Shown in pieces: positions 46,708-56,974 of a stretch of 64,000 bases of DNA. The DNA comes from Didymella arachidicola (taxonomy: Eukaryota > Ascomycota > Dothideomycetes > Pleosporales > Didymellaceae). Each line of letters starts with the position of its first letter. The first letter of the stretch is position 1. Location: positions 744,001-808,000 of the forward strand of contig CM049990.2 in assembly GCA_016630955.3 (NCBI GenBank), read 5' to 3'. The notes beneath the pieces were generated by a model, which was not told the origin of the DNA, ran no database searches, and worked only from the letters and a program-made list of their open reading frames with translations. The translations under genes and the position numbers were made by a program.

Positions 46708-47645
46708 TCACGCAGTCTTTTCTTTTTTCAAGTCATTCAAGACCATGTAACGCGAGAGCGAGATCCAACCCCAACGGAACCAGCGCATTTGACTTTCATG
46801 TGCGGTCGTCATGGCTCGTTGAGCGGTCCTGTAGGCCATTGGGGAGCTGACTGATAATAACGGTGTCGGGTAATCACCAAGCTCCTTCTTTCTGGTGATT
46901 GCTGCAATCATAGTAGCAGGAGCGTCTAGTAAGCTTGCATATTTCCGGAAGATCGAAGTTGTACTCAAGGTGTAGAGCTTGATAGGGCACTCCCACCCAC
47001 TATGCCTATGCATCAGTGCTTTCAGAAAGGTGTGCGCACCATCATAGAGAGATTTGTGATTGGGGTGACCAGAAACACCATGCGCGTCGAAGGTGATGAT
47101 GACATCGATGTTGGCCTGTGGGGCATTTTTGGCTGAGATCGATGACATCTTTGGCGCGAAGGTCGTCGTCAGAAGGTTAGAAATGAGACGAGGATGCCAC
47201 GTCACAGTCATGGAGTCAGGAAAGTTCCTTTGATACAATCAGCTCGGTTCGATGATTTCTGGTTGGTACTGACTTGTCCTCCACGACATGGATATCATCC
47301 TTGTTCCCAATCCCGAGCTGCAAACCGCTCTTGACCAGCTCTTTTTTCCGCGTCTCACCAAGACCGTCTGCGTCGCCTTAACGTCACGTCAGCTAGGCCC
47401 CATAGTAGTGCTGTTGAGTCTCTCATACCGCTGCTTAAGCACAGAATTTTCACGTGATTACCGAGTTCCGGACGCGTCAAAGACAACAGAGTAGGTGCAA
47501 AGAACATGGCTTCATCGTCAGGATGGGCTATGAGCAGCAAGATGCGCCTGTTCTGGAGTGTGGGAAAGGACAGGCTCAGGGTGCTAGTGTACAGCCAGAA
47601 ACCAATGATGATGAGGGGCACAGAGCCCGCAACAAGCCAATTCAT
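46708..47645 (-). CDS. GPI12: N-acetylglucosaminyl-phosphatidylinositol de-N-acetylase (Gpi12/PIG-L)
   Basis: Second enzyme of GPI-anchor synthesis; removes acetate from GlcNAc-PI at the ER membrane. It is 279 residues, with exons 47645-47429, 47376-47274 and 47227-46708. The ATG is 47645 since the longer frame starts at GTG. An N-terminal membrane anchor (VPLIIIGFWLYTSTLSL) is followed by the zinc site AHPDDE (LLLIAHPDDEAMFF). SSGDADGLGETRKKEL spans the first splice, and the second zinc His lies in FDAHGVSGHPNH. All catalytic motifs are intact. The acceptor of the first intron (TTAAG) was chosen by frame and by the conserved motif. Divergent from the gene at 47850 with 204 bases between starts. 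Confidence 0.95.
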
Positions 47646-47849
47646 GGCGACTGAAGATGTTGAAGAACACGACAGATGTCGAGAGATACCGAGAGACACA
47701 GTTCTGTATCAACAGCAGAGATGGCGGGTATACGGAATGAGAGAGAGTCCGAGGTTGACGAAGGAGCTTTGACCACCTCATCATTCAGGGTCATCGCGAA
47801 CATTTGTCCTCACGCGAATAAACAACACAAACCACGACCAAAGACCAAC
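47646..47849. promoter_or_regulatory. Short bidirectional promoter, GPI12 and membrane-protein gene
   Basis: Only 204 bases separate the two divergent start codons, so both promoters overlap here. Confidence 0.5.
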
Positions 47850-48503
47850 ATGGCTGGCAGCAACCGCAAAGAGCGTCGCGCAAAGGAGGCTGCCAAGTCA
47901 ACACCGCACCCCTTCGATCCTAATACCGAGCTTGACGAAGAGAGCGTCAAGAACATTCTGAAGCACCCAAATCGCGCTGGGCCAAAGGGCAAAACGTTAT
48001 TCGAGCTGGCAGATGAGCGACAACGCGAGCTAGATGCAGCGAAGCCGAAAAGCAGAATTGTGGAAGTGCAGGAGGCGTTGAACGAACCTGTTGGTGCAGT
48101 AGGAGATGCAATCCTCTATGCTATCACTATGACTGCACTGCACCTCTCGCTCGATGTCATTGTCTACAATCAATATCGCGAGGCCATCCTCTGGGACGAG
48201 ATTATTCGGCGCGGTCTGTCTGCTTCGCCCATCTTCGCCGTCCTTGTATACCTTACCCATGTCGAATTCTCGAGTCGGTTCCCGGTCCTGCGCAACCTCG
48301 CGTTTCTGTTTGGCTCCATCGCAGCTGGCTGCTACATAATCTGGGCAGCAAATACCAAGGGTTACTTCTATGTCATGAAGGCAGCTCCTCCAGTTGGTGC
48401 GCTCTGGGTCTGGAGCGTCGTCGAGATGAGTCTTCCATACGCGGCAGCCAACGCCGTTGCTATTGTCGCGTATATTTGGTGGAACCAGTTCGAGTTCTTC
48501 TGA
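47850..48503 (+). CDS. Small conserved membrane protein (DUF7719-like)
   Basis: Single-exon protein of 217 residues. The ATG at 47850 (CCAACATGG) was preferred over upstream non-ATG frame extension. The first 75 residues are basic and polar (SNRKERRAKEAAKS; HPFDPNTELDEESVKNIL). Then come about four hydrophobic spans: GDAILYAITMTALHLSLDV, PIFAVLVYLTHV, LAFLFGSIAAGCYIIWAA and AANAVAIVAYIWW. The GP-KGKTLFELADERQRELD block followed by membrane spans resembles the fungal DUF7719 family of unknown function. Location (ER or other) is not evident. Confidence 0.82.
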   Translation: MAGSNRKERRAKEAAKSTPHPFDPNTELDEESVKNILKHPNRAGPKGKTLFELADERQRELDAAKPKSRIVEVQEALNEPVGAVGDAILYAITMTALHLSLDVIVYNQYREAILWDEIIRRGLSASPIFAVLVYLTHVEFSSRFPVLRNLAFLFGSIAAGCYIIWAANTKGYFYVMKAAPPVGALWVWSVVEMSLPYAAANAVAIVAYIWWNQFEFF

Positions 48504-49554
48504 GCTGTAAGCTCGAGACCCTGAGCAAATCCGGTTTGCTCGCCAAACCGAATACTCGTCGCAGTCCATTTAGACACTTGAAAGAAGGCTGGGCAGCTTG
48601 CCGTCAACTGGGTAGTCCTCTTGGATATCAGCTGGGTTGCAAATGAGTCAGTGGGGACGTGATGGAGCTACTAAGAGGAGGATCTGTCGCGCGGTGAACA
48701 ACTGCAGCATAGCCAGCAGCGCTAATACGAACCATATGCGCTTGACATCACCAAAGCCATTGACACTACGCTAGGAGCAGCCGTAGCCTGCTTGGTGCCA
48801 TTATTGTCTGGCGTGTGCATGGGGTGAAAGGACCCGATGCGTATGAGGTTATCACCAGATTTAGGCCTGCCTGAGGCGCAGCCCGGTTCTGTAGCCAAGT
48901 GTGCCTTGCATCGACGGCGATTGGGGCCGTTTCGATTGCAGCCAAGCAGAGTACCGAACATTAAGCGAACGTGACCCAAACGACTGGGGCACGCGAATCC
49001 TCCAAGATCGCGGCTCATCGTGTGCCACCAACCACGAACCACGGCCTCGGTCCGCCACGAGACGTCGAGAAATTGTTTCAATATGGGGGACTCGGACTTG
49101 TTGCCTTGCGCCCTCATTTTCGCCCTATGCTCGTGTTGCGCAAAAGGCGACGATAGGACAATTCGACTTCAAGCGCTTCGTTCCTGCGATTGGTTCTTCG
49201 TTGCCTTACACAGCGGGGGCTGAGGCTGAGTGTTCTGTCAGCCATCATCCATTTGCCGTATGCGGCATGCCGCGAGCTAGTTACCGGAGCTGCAGGACTA
49301 TTTAGAGTTCAGTCGCAGCTGCCAATTGGCCAGTAATTGCAAACGGCCTCTATAGACTTTCATCTTAACATCCTGTTGCGCCTTCCTTCTCGGTACTTGC
49401 TGCTATATACCCCTCTTTCATCTTGCTTTCTAGCGTTCATCGAAAGCATTCTGCTACCTTTTCACATCGTTACACATACAGTCACGAAGCATAAGATCAG
49501 CTGCATTCTATATATTGAGGAGATCGACTGGTTCCACTGCTGTTGATTCTCACA
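48504..49554. promoter_or_regulatory. 5' region of the FAD oxidoreductase gene
   Basis: About 1 kb with no supported gene. The last 200 bases are C/T-rich with a TATATA at 49404-49409, roughly 145 bases before the ATG, a plausible core promoter. Confidence 0.4.
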
Positions 49555-51540
49555 ATGGCCTGTCGTGAGCAGGCGCCGCTCTTGCACGAAAAGTTCGTAG
49601 ATGTCGAACAGCGTTCTGGTCCACGGAAGCCAGCTAGGAAAATGCCAGTGATCAGGAAAGTCGCGCTATGGTGCACATCCGCCTTGGGCATCTACCTGGT
49701 GTGCACCACGGCGCATACATGTCGCGGCATCTTCAAGTCAGCCACATGGACCCCGCATCCGCCTTCTCCAGATGTCGCAGCTCCAGTCTCACCATCGAAC
49801 TACTCTTGCATACCTGGGCAAGCTTGTTGGCCTTCTGAAGATGAGTGGACCGCTTTCAATCAAAGCATTCATGGCAACCTTCGGTTGACGGTGCCATGGG
49901 CTTCAGCATGCTATACAAATTCCTCAAGCAAGCAATGCCAACGAATCAGGCAGGGCTATATGGATGGCGTCGCCCGGACCGCACAGTATGGGGCAATGGA
50001 GTTCCTCGACTGGGAGACCTGCGGACAGTCGCACTGTTATCTGGACTCCGTACACCCCTCTTCACCAACATCAGGCACATGTGGGCTTGGAAGACTCTCA
50101 ACATATCATGTCGAAGCTCACACGGCAGGCGACATTAGCGAGACATTAGACTTCGTCCGCCATCACGGCATTCGAGTGTCGATCAAGAATACTGGTCACG
50201 ACTATTTCGGCCGATCGAGTGCAGCGAACTCTCTCAGTATCTGGACGCACAACATGAAGGAGGCAAAGTATCATAAGACCTTTCAACCACAAGGATGCAA
50301 GTCGCGATACGAGAACATAGGCGAGGTCGGTGCTGGTATTCAAGCACAAGAGGCTTGGGAGTTCTTTGAGCCTCTCAACATGCTTGTCACCGTCGGTGCT
50401 GTCGGCTCTGTGGGTATTGCAGGAGGTTTTGGTCAGGGTGGTGGCCACGGGCCTCTTGGTCCCACCTACGGCCTGATGGTCGACCAAGCAGTCGAGTTCG
50501 ACGTTGTTACCGCGGACGGTCAGAAGCGGACAATCAACGAATGCACCGATCCCGACCTCTTCTGGGCCATGCGCGGAGGCGGAGGTGGCAATTACGCGGT
50601 TTTGACATCTTACAAGTTCCAACTCCATCCAGCGGTGCCGCTCAACGTGCACTTTTTCCGAGCTTACTGGCCGAAGCCTGCGGACATCACGGAGTCAAAG
50701 ATTCATCGCGACATCATCAGCGCGCTGGCCTCGAATCAGACTCTCTTCTCTCAGAATGGCATCGCCGGCTACAACTTCTTCCTACCTGATCATATGGTGT
50801 CCTTGCACATCGTACCGTCGAGTAACGCCACTGCCTTTGAGACCGTGACAAAGCAATATCGCGACTTCCTCGATTCCTACCCAGGTATCGAAGTCTACAA
50901 CAACTCTTACCACACCTTTTCCAAGTTCTCGGAATGGCACGAGCTCACTGAGCAACCCTGCATCGCGCAAAACGGCCCCGTAGGGCTCGGACTGTCAGAA
51001 TCCGGTCGCTTCATCCCCAAGTCCCTGTTCAGTACACCTGCGGACATCAACAAGCTGACCTCCGCCGTCCTGACCGCCATGCAGTTCTCTTACACTAACC
51101 GCGGCAGCGGCTCAGCGCAGCTGTACGCCACTGGCCCCGCTACCCATCTGGATGGCAGTGCCACCAGTGCCCATCCGCTCTGGCGCGACAGCTTGTGGGA
51201 AGTCATCATGGGTGGTGGATGGACAGCGTCGACACCAGCTTCTGTACGTACCCAGATTCAGAACACTATCAGTGCGTCGATCCAGCCATTCAAAGCTTTG
51301 ACGCCGGGTGGTGGGTGTTATGTCAATGAGGGAGACTGGATGGAGGAGAATTGGCAGCAGACGTTCTATGGGAGCAATTACGATAGATTGCTGCAAGTCA
51401 AAAAGACGTATGATCCCACTGGATTGTTTCAGTGCTGGAAGTGTGTTGGCTGGACGGGTGTGAGGGATCCGATGTATAGCTGCTACGGACAGAGTGGAAG
51501 GGAGCCGATGGCTAGTATTCCTTTGGGGCCTGTTGGTTGA
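49555..51540 (+). CDS. FAD-linked oxidoreductase (berberine bridge enzyme-like), membrane anchored
   Basis: Predicted secretory-pathway flavoenzyme of 661 residues in one exon. The first ATG is 49555; upstream frame is opened only by TTG. Residues about 40-60 form a signal-anchor (VALWCTSALGIYLVCTTA). The FAD_binding_4 domain includes IKNTGHDYFGRSS, whose His is the usual 8-alpha covalent flavin site, and GIAGGFGQGGGHGPLGPTYGL. The second covalent Cys found in bicovalent BBE enzymes is not seen in this loop, so flavin attachment is probably monocovalent. WAMRGGGGGNYAV and the C-terminal BBE block (NYDRLLQVKKTYDPTGLFQCWKCVGW) are present. The next gene, an alpha/beta hydrolase, could share a pathway; enzymes of this class are common in secondary metabolism and carbohydrate oxidation. 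Confidence 0.9.
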   Translation: MACREQAPLLHEKFVDVEQRSGPRKPARKMPVIRKVALWCTSALGIYLVCTTAHTCRGIFKSATWTPHPPSPDVAAPVSPSNYSCIPGQACWPSEDEWTAFNQSIHGNLRLTVPWASACYTNSSSKQCQRIRQGYMDGVARTAQYGAMEFLDWETCGQSHCYLDSVHPSSPTSGTCGLGRLSTYHVEAHTAGDISETLDFVRHHGIRVSIKNTGHDYFGRSSAANSLSIWTHNMKEAKYHKTFQPQGCKSRYENIGEVGAGIQAQEAWEFFEPLNMLVTVGAVGSVGIAGGFGQGGGHGPLGPTYGLMVDQAVEFDVVTADGQKRTINECTDPDLFWAMRGGGGGNYAVLTSYKFQLHPAVPLNVHFFRAYWPKPADITESKIHRDIISALASNQTLFSQNGIAGYNFFLPDHMVSLHIVPSSNATAFETVTKQYRDFLDSYPGIEVYNNSYHTFSKFSEWHELTEQPCIAQNGPVGLGLSESGRFIPKSLFSTPADINKLTSAVLTAMQFSYTNRGSGSAQLYATGPATHLDGSATSAHPLWRDSLWEVIMGGGWTASTPASVRTQIQNTISASIQPFKALTPGGGCYVNEGDWMEENWQQTFYGSNYDRLLQVKKTYDPTGLFQCWKCVGWTGVRDPMYSCYGQSGREPMASIPLGPVG

Positions 51541-52059
51541 GCGCTTTTGTTATAGAAGTACGTGTATTGTGTTTAGAGGCGTCACTAGAGACGCATCTCA
51601 TAGGTCCGGAAGCCTCGGCGTTTTGTAGGATGCTTTTGGAGGAGCTTCAGTGTAGATCATCATAGAGTAAGCTACTGGATACCTTTAGCACATAAGATCC
51701 TATGCAAATATAAAAGACATGTTAGATTATAATACCCTGGTGTTCAGTCAGAAGCGACTTTTGATAGGCCTGGATGGATACAACTTGCTTACGGCACCTC
51801 CGTAATCGCTCGTTTGGCGATAGCGGAACTAATGACGTCAGTATTTCCGAGGTCGGGTTGTGCATGTCCACGGGTTGTAGTTCGGCACTAATCACGTGGG
51901 TAGTCAGGATCCCTATCTTCATCGTGTTACTCATAAAGTAAGGGATCTTGCTCGCACCGTTCGCCCTCGATATCGTCTTCGAACTCAACACCTAAACCGC
52001 TTGCAGGGTACCAGAACCCCTAAACGCATCATACTTGAATCGAAAGCGGATCTTTCAAC
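51541..52059. other. Intergenic region between FAD oxidoreductase and hydrolase
   Basis: 519 bases, same-strand neighbours. No gene is seen; it contains the first gene's terminator region and the hydrolase promoter. Confidence 0.45.
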
Positions 52060-52932
52060 ATGAATTGGCTCACAGACGTCCACAACAAAGTACTTGCTAC
52101 TGGAGTGCGCTATATGGCCAGCCGTACAATTGAAACGTATCAAGACGAAGTCCTCCAGGTCCCATCTCGAGACGAAGGGAGAACCATAAAAGTTCATGTT
52201 TACAAGTCAAAGAACCCGAGTCAGCCATCACCGGTACTCATCAACTTCCACGGCAGCGGCTTCGTCATCCCTATGCACGGTTCGGACGACGAATTTGCCA
52301 TGCGCATCGCAAGGGACACAAGTTACATTGTATTGGACGTCGAATACAGACTTGCTCCTGAGCACCCCTTCCCCAGTGGCGCACACGACGCAGAAGATGT
52401 AGTCCGATTCGTGCTATCCAGACCCCAGGACTACGATCTCGACCGCGTGGCGGTTTCTGGATTTAGTGCTGGCGCCAACTTTGCATTGGGTCTGAGTGGT
52501 CACGTCTTCCCTGCAGGCACGTTTCGACACGTCCTCGCCTACTACCCGCCGACAGACCTATCCAAGGAACCACGTACCAAGGTTGCACCTGATACTTCTG
52601 GAGAGCCGCTTCCGCCATGGTTGGCGGACGTTTTTAACAATTGTTATTGTCCTGAGGGCGTCGATAGGGCTCAGCCGCTTGTTTCTCCGTGGTATATCGA
52701 GGGAGAGAAGTTTCCGGACAGCATGTTGGTTATAACATGTGCGCAGGATAACCTGGCTCCAGAGACGGAAGAGCTAGCCAGGAAGATTCAGGCAGCACCG
52801 GGAAAGCATGTCAAGCATGAGAGAGTGGAGCTTTGTGGACATGCGTGGGATAAGTCGTACAAACCAGGAACTCCGCAGGAACAGGCCAAGGATAGGGCGT
52901 ATGACATGGCTGTTGAGATGCTGTCTGGATGA
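52060..52932 (+). CDS. Alpha/beta hydrolase fold-3 (HSL-family) esterase
   Basis: Predicted carboxylesterase/lipase-like enzyme of 290 residues, single exon. The oxyanion-hole motif is HGSGF at 64-68 (usual HGGGF), the nucleophile elbow is GFSAG with Ser136 (usual GDSAG), the acid is probably Asp230 in CAQDNLAPE, and the His is His261 in GHAWD. YRLAPEHPFPSGAHDAEDVV is typical of the hormone-sensitive-lipase group. No signal peptide is seen, so it is probably cytosolic. It follows the FAD oxidoreductase on the same strand and ends 108 bases before the transposon stack. Substrate unknown. Confidence 0.88.
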   Translation: MNWLTDVHNKVLATGVRYMASRTIETYQDEVLQVPSRDEGRTIKVHVYKSKNPSQPSPVLINFHGSGFVIPMHGSDDEFAMRIARDTSYIVLDVEYRLAPEHPFPSGAHDAEDVVRFVLSRPQDYDLDRVAVSGFSAGANFALGLSGHVFPAGTFRHVLAYYPPTDLSKEPRTKVAPDTSGEPLPPWLADVFNNCYCPEGVDRAQPLVSPWYIEGEKFPDSMLVITCAQDNLAPETEELARKIQAAPGKHVKHERVELCGHAWDKSYKPGTPQEQAKDRAYDMAVEMLSG

Positions 52933-53021
52933 AGGTCCCGTTAATGTTGTTCCGTACGAATCAGGAGGCTTGATTTGACGTCAATAATGTTTGTATTCCT
53001 CAGACGTCTTTTCTGATTGCA

Positions 53022-53040
53022 ATGCACTAACGTAGATGTA
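53022..53040. repeat. Left arm of the palindrome that hosts the transposon stack, ending in TA
   Basis: TGCACTAACGTAGATG followed by TA matches, in reverse complement, the sequence directly right of the stack (60969-60986) with one mismatch. Joined across one TA the two arms form a near-perfect 34-bp palindrome. The TA at 53039-53040 is the left target duplication. Confidence 0.8.
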
Positions 53041-53085
53041 CAGTCCGTGCGCACCCAACGAGCCAGTTCAGTCAACGAGCCACCC
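53041..53085. repeat. Element A left terminal inverted repeat (45 bp)
   Basis: Perfect inverted match to 56975-57019. It contains the 10-mer CAACGAGCCA twice, at 53056 and 53073, a 17-bp period. Confidence 0.93.
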
Positions 53086-53141
53086 GAAGCCCCGCAACCT
53101 CATGAACCATCCCAACTGCGACGCGTCATAACTCCACAACC

Positions 53142-55030
53142 ATGGACCCGATTCAAGAAGCGATTGAATATATCAAATCGCGTGAGGCTGGAGATAAATT
53201 CTCGTACCGCCAAGTTGCAAAGATATTTGGAGTTGATCGAACGACGCTGTCGCGGAGGCACCGAGGCGCACAACAACCCCGGGCACAGAGGCGGCCGAAC
53301 ATTGACGAAACCTCAACCCACAACAAGAGGATGAGCTTATTGGCTTCATAGAAGGGCAAACAAGAGATGTCTTACCACCCACAAGGAGTATTTTAAGGAA
53401 TTTTGGCAGCTCGGTTGCGCAGCATGAGGTTTCGGATAGCTGGGTTACCCGGTTTCAGCACCGTCATCCCGATGAGCTCATCTCCAAATGGGACACTGGT
53501 ATAGATCGTAAGCGTCACTTAGCTGACAACAAGCGTAAATACGAGTTGTACTTCAACTTGCTGCACTCCAAGATGCGAGAACATAAGATTGAAGAGCGCA
53601 ACACGTACAATATGGATGAGAAGGGCTTCTTTGTCGGTATCGCCCACCGCAGGAAGAGGATCTTCTCCAAGGCAGTTTATGAGTCGGGGGAGCGTACCGC
53701 GGCGATGAGAGATGGCAACAGGGAATGGGTAACGCTGCTGGCTTGCGTATGCGCTTCTGGAGAGGCATTGCCGCCCGCTCTTATCTACCAGGGTATCTCC
53801 GGGGTTCAAACAAGCTGGGTTGACGACCTGTTGGCTGAACAACACCAGGTTTTCGTATCCCACTCAGCTTCGGGATGGTCAAATAATGATTTAGGACTTG
53901 CCTGGCTTCAACAGGTCTTCGAACGCTATACAGCAGCCAAAGCTCGCCGGCAATGGCGCCTTCTGATCCTTGACGGCCACGCCAGCCACCTCACGCCCGA
54001 TTTTTTGGAGTATTGTGAAGCCAAACGCATCATGGTTATGGTGTATCCTCCCCATTCAACCCACAGCTTACAGCCGTTGGATGTCGTGCTCTTTTCGCCG
54101 CTTTCAAAGCACTACACCGAGGAGCTTACCCAACACCTCCAGCGAACCCAAGGCCTCTCAAGGACCACCAAACGCGACTTCTACAGCAACTTTTGGCCGG
54201 CGTGGAGCTCTACAATGACTCAGGATCTTATTTTGAAGAGTTTTCAAGCTACAGGCGTATGGCCGATGGACGCAGACCCAGTACTTCAACGCTTCAACAA
54301 CAACCCACAACAACAAGATGACGACCCAGGAACTGGAGAGCAAGGTGACGGCGATACCTGGCCTCAACTGCGCAAAATTTTTGACGCTGCGGTGGCTGAC
54401 AAGGCCAAAGTTGAAGCCAAACGGCTGTCCCAAGGCCTACACTCGCTGCAGGTCAACAACGAGCTTCTCCGCCTCCAAAACGCGGAGCTACGCGCTGAAC
54501 TCAACCTTATGAGATCCCGACCGTCTAAATCAACAACACTGACTACACGAGAAGGCGACGATTGGCACGGCGGAGCTGTATTCTACAGTCCTAGGAAGCT
54601 TGCCAGCGAGCGCGCGCGCAAGGCCGCAGAACTAGACGAAGCCGCGGAGCTACAACTCCAAAAAGCTCGCGATAGAGAGAGAAAAGCAGCAGAAGTAGCT
54701 GAGAAAAAGTGCTCTCAAGAAACTGCAAAGGTGGCTCGACAACAAGCCAAAATTGCTAGGGATGCGGAGCAGTTACGGCAGCGTAAGGAGAAAGCTGCCG
54801 AACGGGCACTCAAAAAGCAGCAAAAACAAGCTGCAACCGCTCAAAAAAGTCGCGATACAGCAAATAAGCGTAAGCGAGAAGCCTCACACAAGCCAGCAAA
54901 AAAACCGACAAAGCGTCGTCGTGTTGTTGCTCCATTAAGTCAGGTTGTTGCCAGTCCGCCTCGGGCGCCCTCTCCACCCAAATTTGGCCTGCGCAACCGC
55001 CAACTTAAGACGCCAGCGAGATACAAGTAG
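53142..55030 (+). pseudogene. Element A transposase, frameshifted and interrupted
   Basis: DDE transposase with CENP-B-type N-terminus. The ATG at 53142 opens a helix-turn-helix segment (KFSYRQVAKIFGVDRTTLSRRHRG), but the rest of the protein is in another frame. A one-base shift near 53280 is needed, and a TGA at 53303-53305 then stands in the downstream frame, which is open from 53306 to 55030. The second DNA-binding part (EDELIGFIEG...SWVTRFQHRH) and catalytic core are complete: YNMDEKGFF, LLILDGHASH and HSLQPLDVV carry the three Asp, the last two 35 residues apart. The C-terminal 150 residues are a Lys/Arg/Glu-rich coiled coil ending in KKPTKRRR. Closest relative in the window is element C. 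Probably not able to make full-length protein; a start at 53572 would lack the DNA-binding part. Confidence 0.85.
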
Positions 55031-55107
55031 TGCAAACGCTTTAGTAGCGTCCATATATCAATACACCTAAAAATCTCACGATAATAGCTATTGTAGGTGG
55101 CTCAATA

Positions 55108-55152
55108 ACGCCAACTACCACCGGATGGCGCACCCCACCGGAATGGCGCACC
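55108..55152. repeat. Element B left terminal inverted repeat (45 bp)
   Basis: Inverted match to 56897-56941 with one mismatch. It contains CCGGA(A)TGGCGCACC twice, starting at 55121 and 55138, again 17 bp apart. Confidence 0.92.
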
Positions 55153-55188
55153 TTGCCAAGACCACACCTCTTTTGACCACCACCAACG

Positions 55189-56823
55189 ATGTCGCAACAA
55201 ATTGATCTTGAATTACTTTCTCGTGAAGATAGAATTAAGCTTGCTATTAGAGCTATTAATTCTAATGCGAACCTAAGCCAGCGACGCGCTGCTGCTGTCT
55301 ACAACGTGCCTGAAAGTACTCTTCGAAGGCAACGCGCCAAACCAGCTTCTCAACGCGTTATCTACCCCAATTGCTCTCGGCTTACAAAGCAAGAAGAGGA
55401 GGTGCTTGTTCAACATATAAGAAAGCTTGACGCGCGAGGATTTGCTCCTACGCTTACTTATGTGCGAGAGATGGCTGATCAACTGTTGGCTGCTCGCGAT
55501 GGGGGCAAGGTTGGAGAAAACTGGACCTACAGGTTTATCCAGCGGAAACCTGAGGTTAGGTCTCAGGTTTCTAGACTGAGAGATTACCGGAGAGTTCTGT
55601 GCAGCGATACAGCAATTATCAGTCCCTGGTTCGACCTTATACGCAACGTTAAAGCCAAGTACGGCATCCTGGACCAAGATACCTACAACTTTGACGAGAC
55701 TGGCTTCCAGATAGGCGTTGGAGGGTCAGTTAAGGTAGTGACTGCGTCTGAGAGACGTCGTGCACCACTCAGCCTTCAGCCTGGCGATCGTGAGTGGATA
55801 ACTTTGATTGCTTGTATCAACGCGATGGGCTGGTCTGTCCCACCCTTCTTCATCCTCAAAGCAAAGCACCACGACAAGGCCTGGTACGTTAACAACCCAA
55901 AAGATTGGAGGATTGGGGTTAGCAAGAATGGCTGGACTACTAATGAACTTGGCCTTGCCTGGCTAAAGCACTTTATCCAGCACACAGAGGCTGCTACTGT
56001 AGGTAGCCATCGGCTGCTGATTATCGATGGCCACGAGAGTCACAAGTCGCTCGAATTCCAGAATCTCTGCGAGGAAAGCAAGATTATTGCCCTCTGTATG
56101 CCTCCGCACGCCTCTCACATCCTGCAGCCACTTGACGTTGGGTGCTTTGCCCCGCTGAAGCAGGCGTACAAGAAGGAGATCAAAAGCTTGGCAGACAGTT
56201 ACATTACCCACGTGGACAAAAAGGCCTTCTTAGCAACGTTTCAACCAGTATACAACAAGGCAATCTCAAAGAGCAACATCTTATCAAGCTTTAGAGCAAC
56301 TGGCTTGGTCCCACTTGACCCAGAGGCGGTGCTGTCAAGGCTTGAAGTTAAGCCTCGTACGCCAACACCGCCTCTGCCTGGGCCTACCAACTGGCAACCT
56401 AAAACACCAACCAACGCGATTGAAATTGATAGCCAAACAACTCTTATTATTAAGAGGATAAGAGAACATAGGAGTTCCTCTCCTGACTCAATTATTGAGA
56501 TGGTCCTACAGGTTAAAAGGGGGTCTGCAAAGAGGGACTATTCGCACACGCTACTTGAGGCAAGGATAGCCCAGCTTGAACAGGCAAACAAGGCTGCTTC
56601 TGAGCGTAAGAGGCGTAAAAAGAAGCGGATTCAGGAAGGCGGGACTCTCTCGCAGGCAGAGGCAGAGGAAATACTAAAGGAGAAAGACGCTAAGGCTGAG
56701 ACTAAGGGAGAAGGTGCGCAGGTAGGTAGCAGTAGTAAAGTTAAACGGTGCTGTACAACATGCGGCAGGATAGGGCATAATAAGCGCACTTGCCAGCAAG
56801 ATGTAATAGAGATAGAGGATTAA
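55189..56823 (+). CDS. Element B transposase (DDD, zinc-knuckle tail), intact
   Basis: Transposase of 544 residues without stop or frameshift. Two N-terminal helix-turn-helix parts (psq-like NLSQRRAAAVYNVPESTLRRQ, then the CENP-B-like TKQEEEVLVQHIRKLDARGF...WTYRFIQRKPE) bind the terminal repeats. The catalytic triad is Asp169 (YNFDETGF), Asp280 (LLIIDGHESH) and Asp316 (LQPLDVGCF), with 35 residues between the last two. The C-terminal part has a basic coiled coil (ERKRRKKKRIQEGG) and a CX2CX4HX4C zinc knuckle (CTTCGRIGHNKRTC) at the end. The knuckle is shared with element D only. The gene starts 81 bases inside the left end and stops 118 bases before the right end. Confidence 0.95.
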   Translation: MSQQIDLELLSREDRIKLAIRAINSNANLSQRRAAAVYNVPESTLRRQRAKPASQRVIYPNCSRLTKQEEEVLVQHIRKLDARGFAPTLTYVREMADQLLAARDGGKVGENWTYRFIQRKPEVRSQVSRLRDYRRVLCSDTAIISPWFDLIRNVKAKYGILDQDTYNFDETGFQIGVGGSVKVVTASERRRAPLSLQPGDREWITLIACINAMGWSVPPFFILKAKHHDKAWYVNNPKDWRIGVSKNGWTTNELGLAWLKHFIQHTEAATVGSHRLLIIDGHESHKSLEFQNLCEESKIIALCMPPHASHILQPLDVGCFAPLKQAYKKEIKSLADSYITHVDKKAFLATFQPVYNKAISKSNILSSFRATGLVPLDPEAVLSRLEVKPRTPTPPLPGPTNWQPKTPTNAIEIDSQTTLIIKRIREHRSSSPDSIIEMVLQVKRGSAKRDYSHTLLEARIAQLEQANKAASERKRRKKKRIQEGGTLSQAEAEEILKEKDAKAETKGEGAQVGSSSKVKRCCTTCGRIGHNKRTCQQDVIEIED

Positions 56824-56896
56824 TTTAAGCTATTGTACGTTTAAATTTCTTGTTGTGGTGCTGAAATATTGAGGTGTAAAGATAAATTTGCTACAG

Positions 56897-56941
56897 GGTG
56901 CGCCATTCCGGTGGGGTGCGCCATCCGGTGGTGGTTGGCGT
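56897..56941. repeat. Element B right terminal inverted repeat (45 bp)
   Basis: Mirror of 55108-55152 with one mismatch, followed by TA at 56942-56943 and then the remaining element A sequence. Confidence 0.92.
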
Positions 56942-56974
56942 TAACCTCATCTTTTTTGTCGTCTGATCTTGTTG

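Larger units (their letters stand above)
55108..56941 (+). mobile_element. Element B: intact pogo-like transposon nested in element A
   Basis: A 1834-bp element with 45-bp terminal inverted repeats (55108-55152 and 56897-56941, one mismatch). It is flanked by TA target duplications at 55106-55107 and 56942-56943, which lie inside element A. It carries one uninterrupted transposase gene. Every feature needed for mobility appears present, so it is the best candidate for a recently active copy. Confidence 0.92.
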
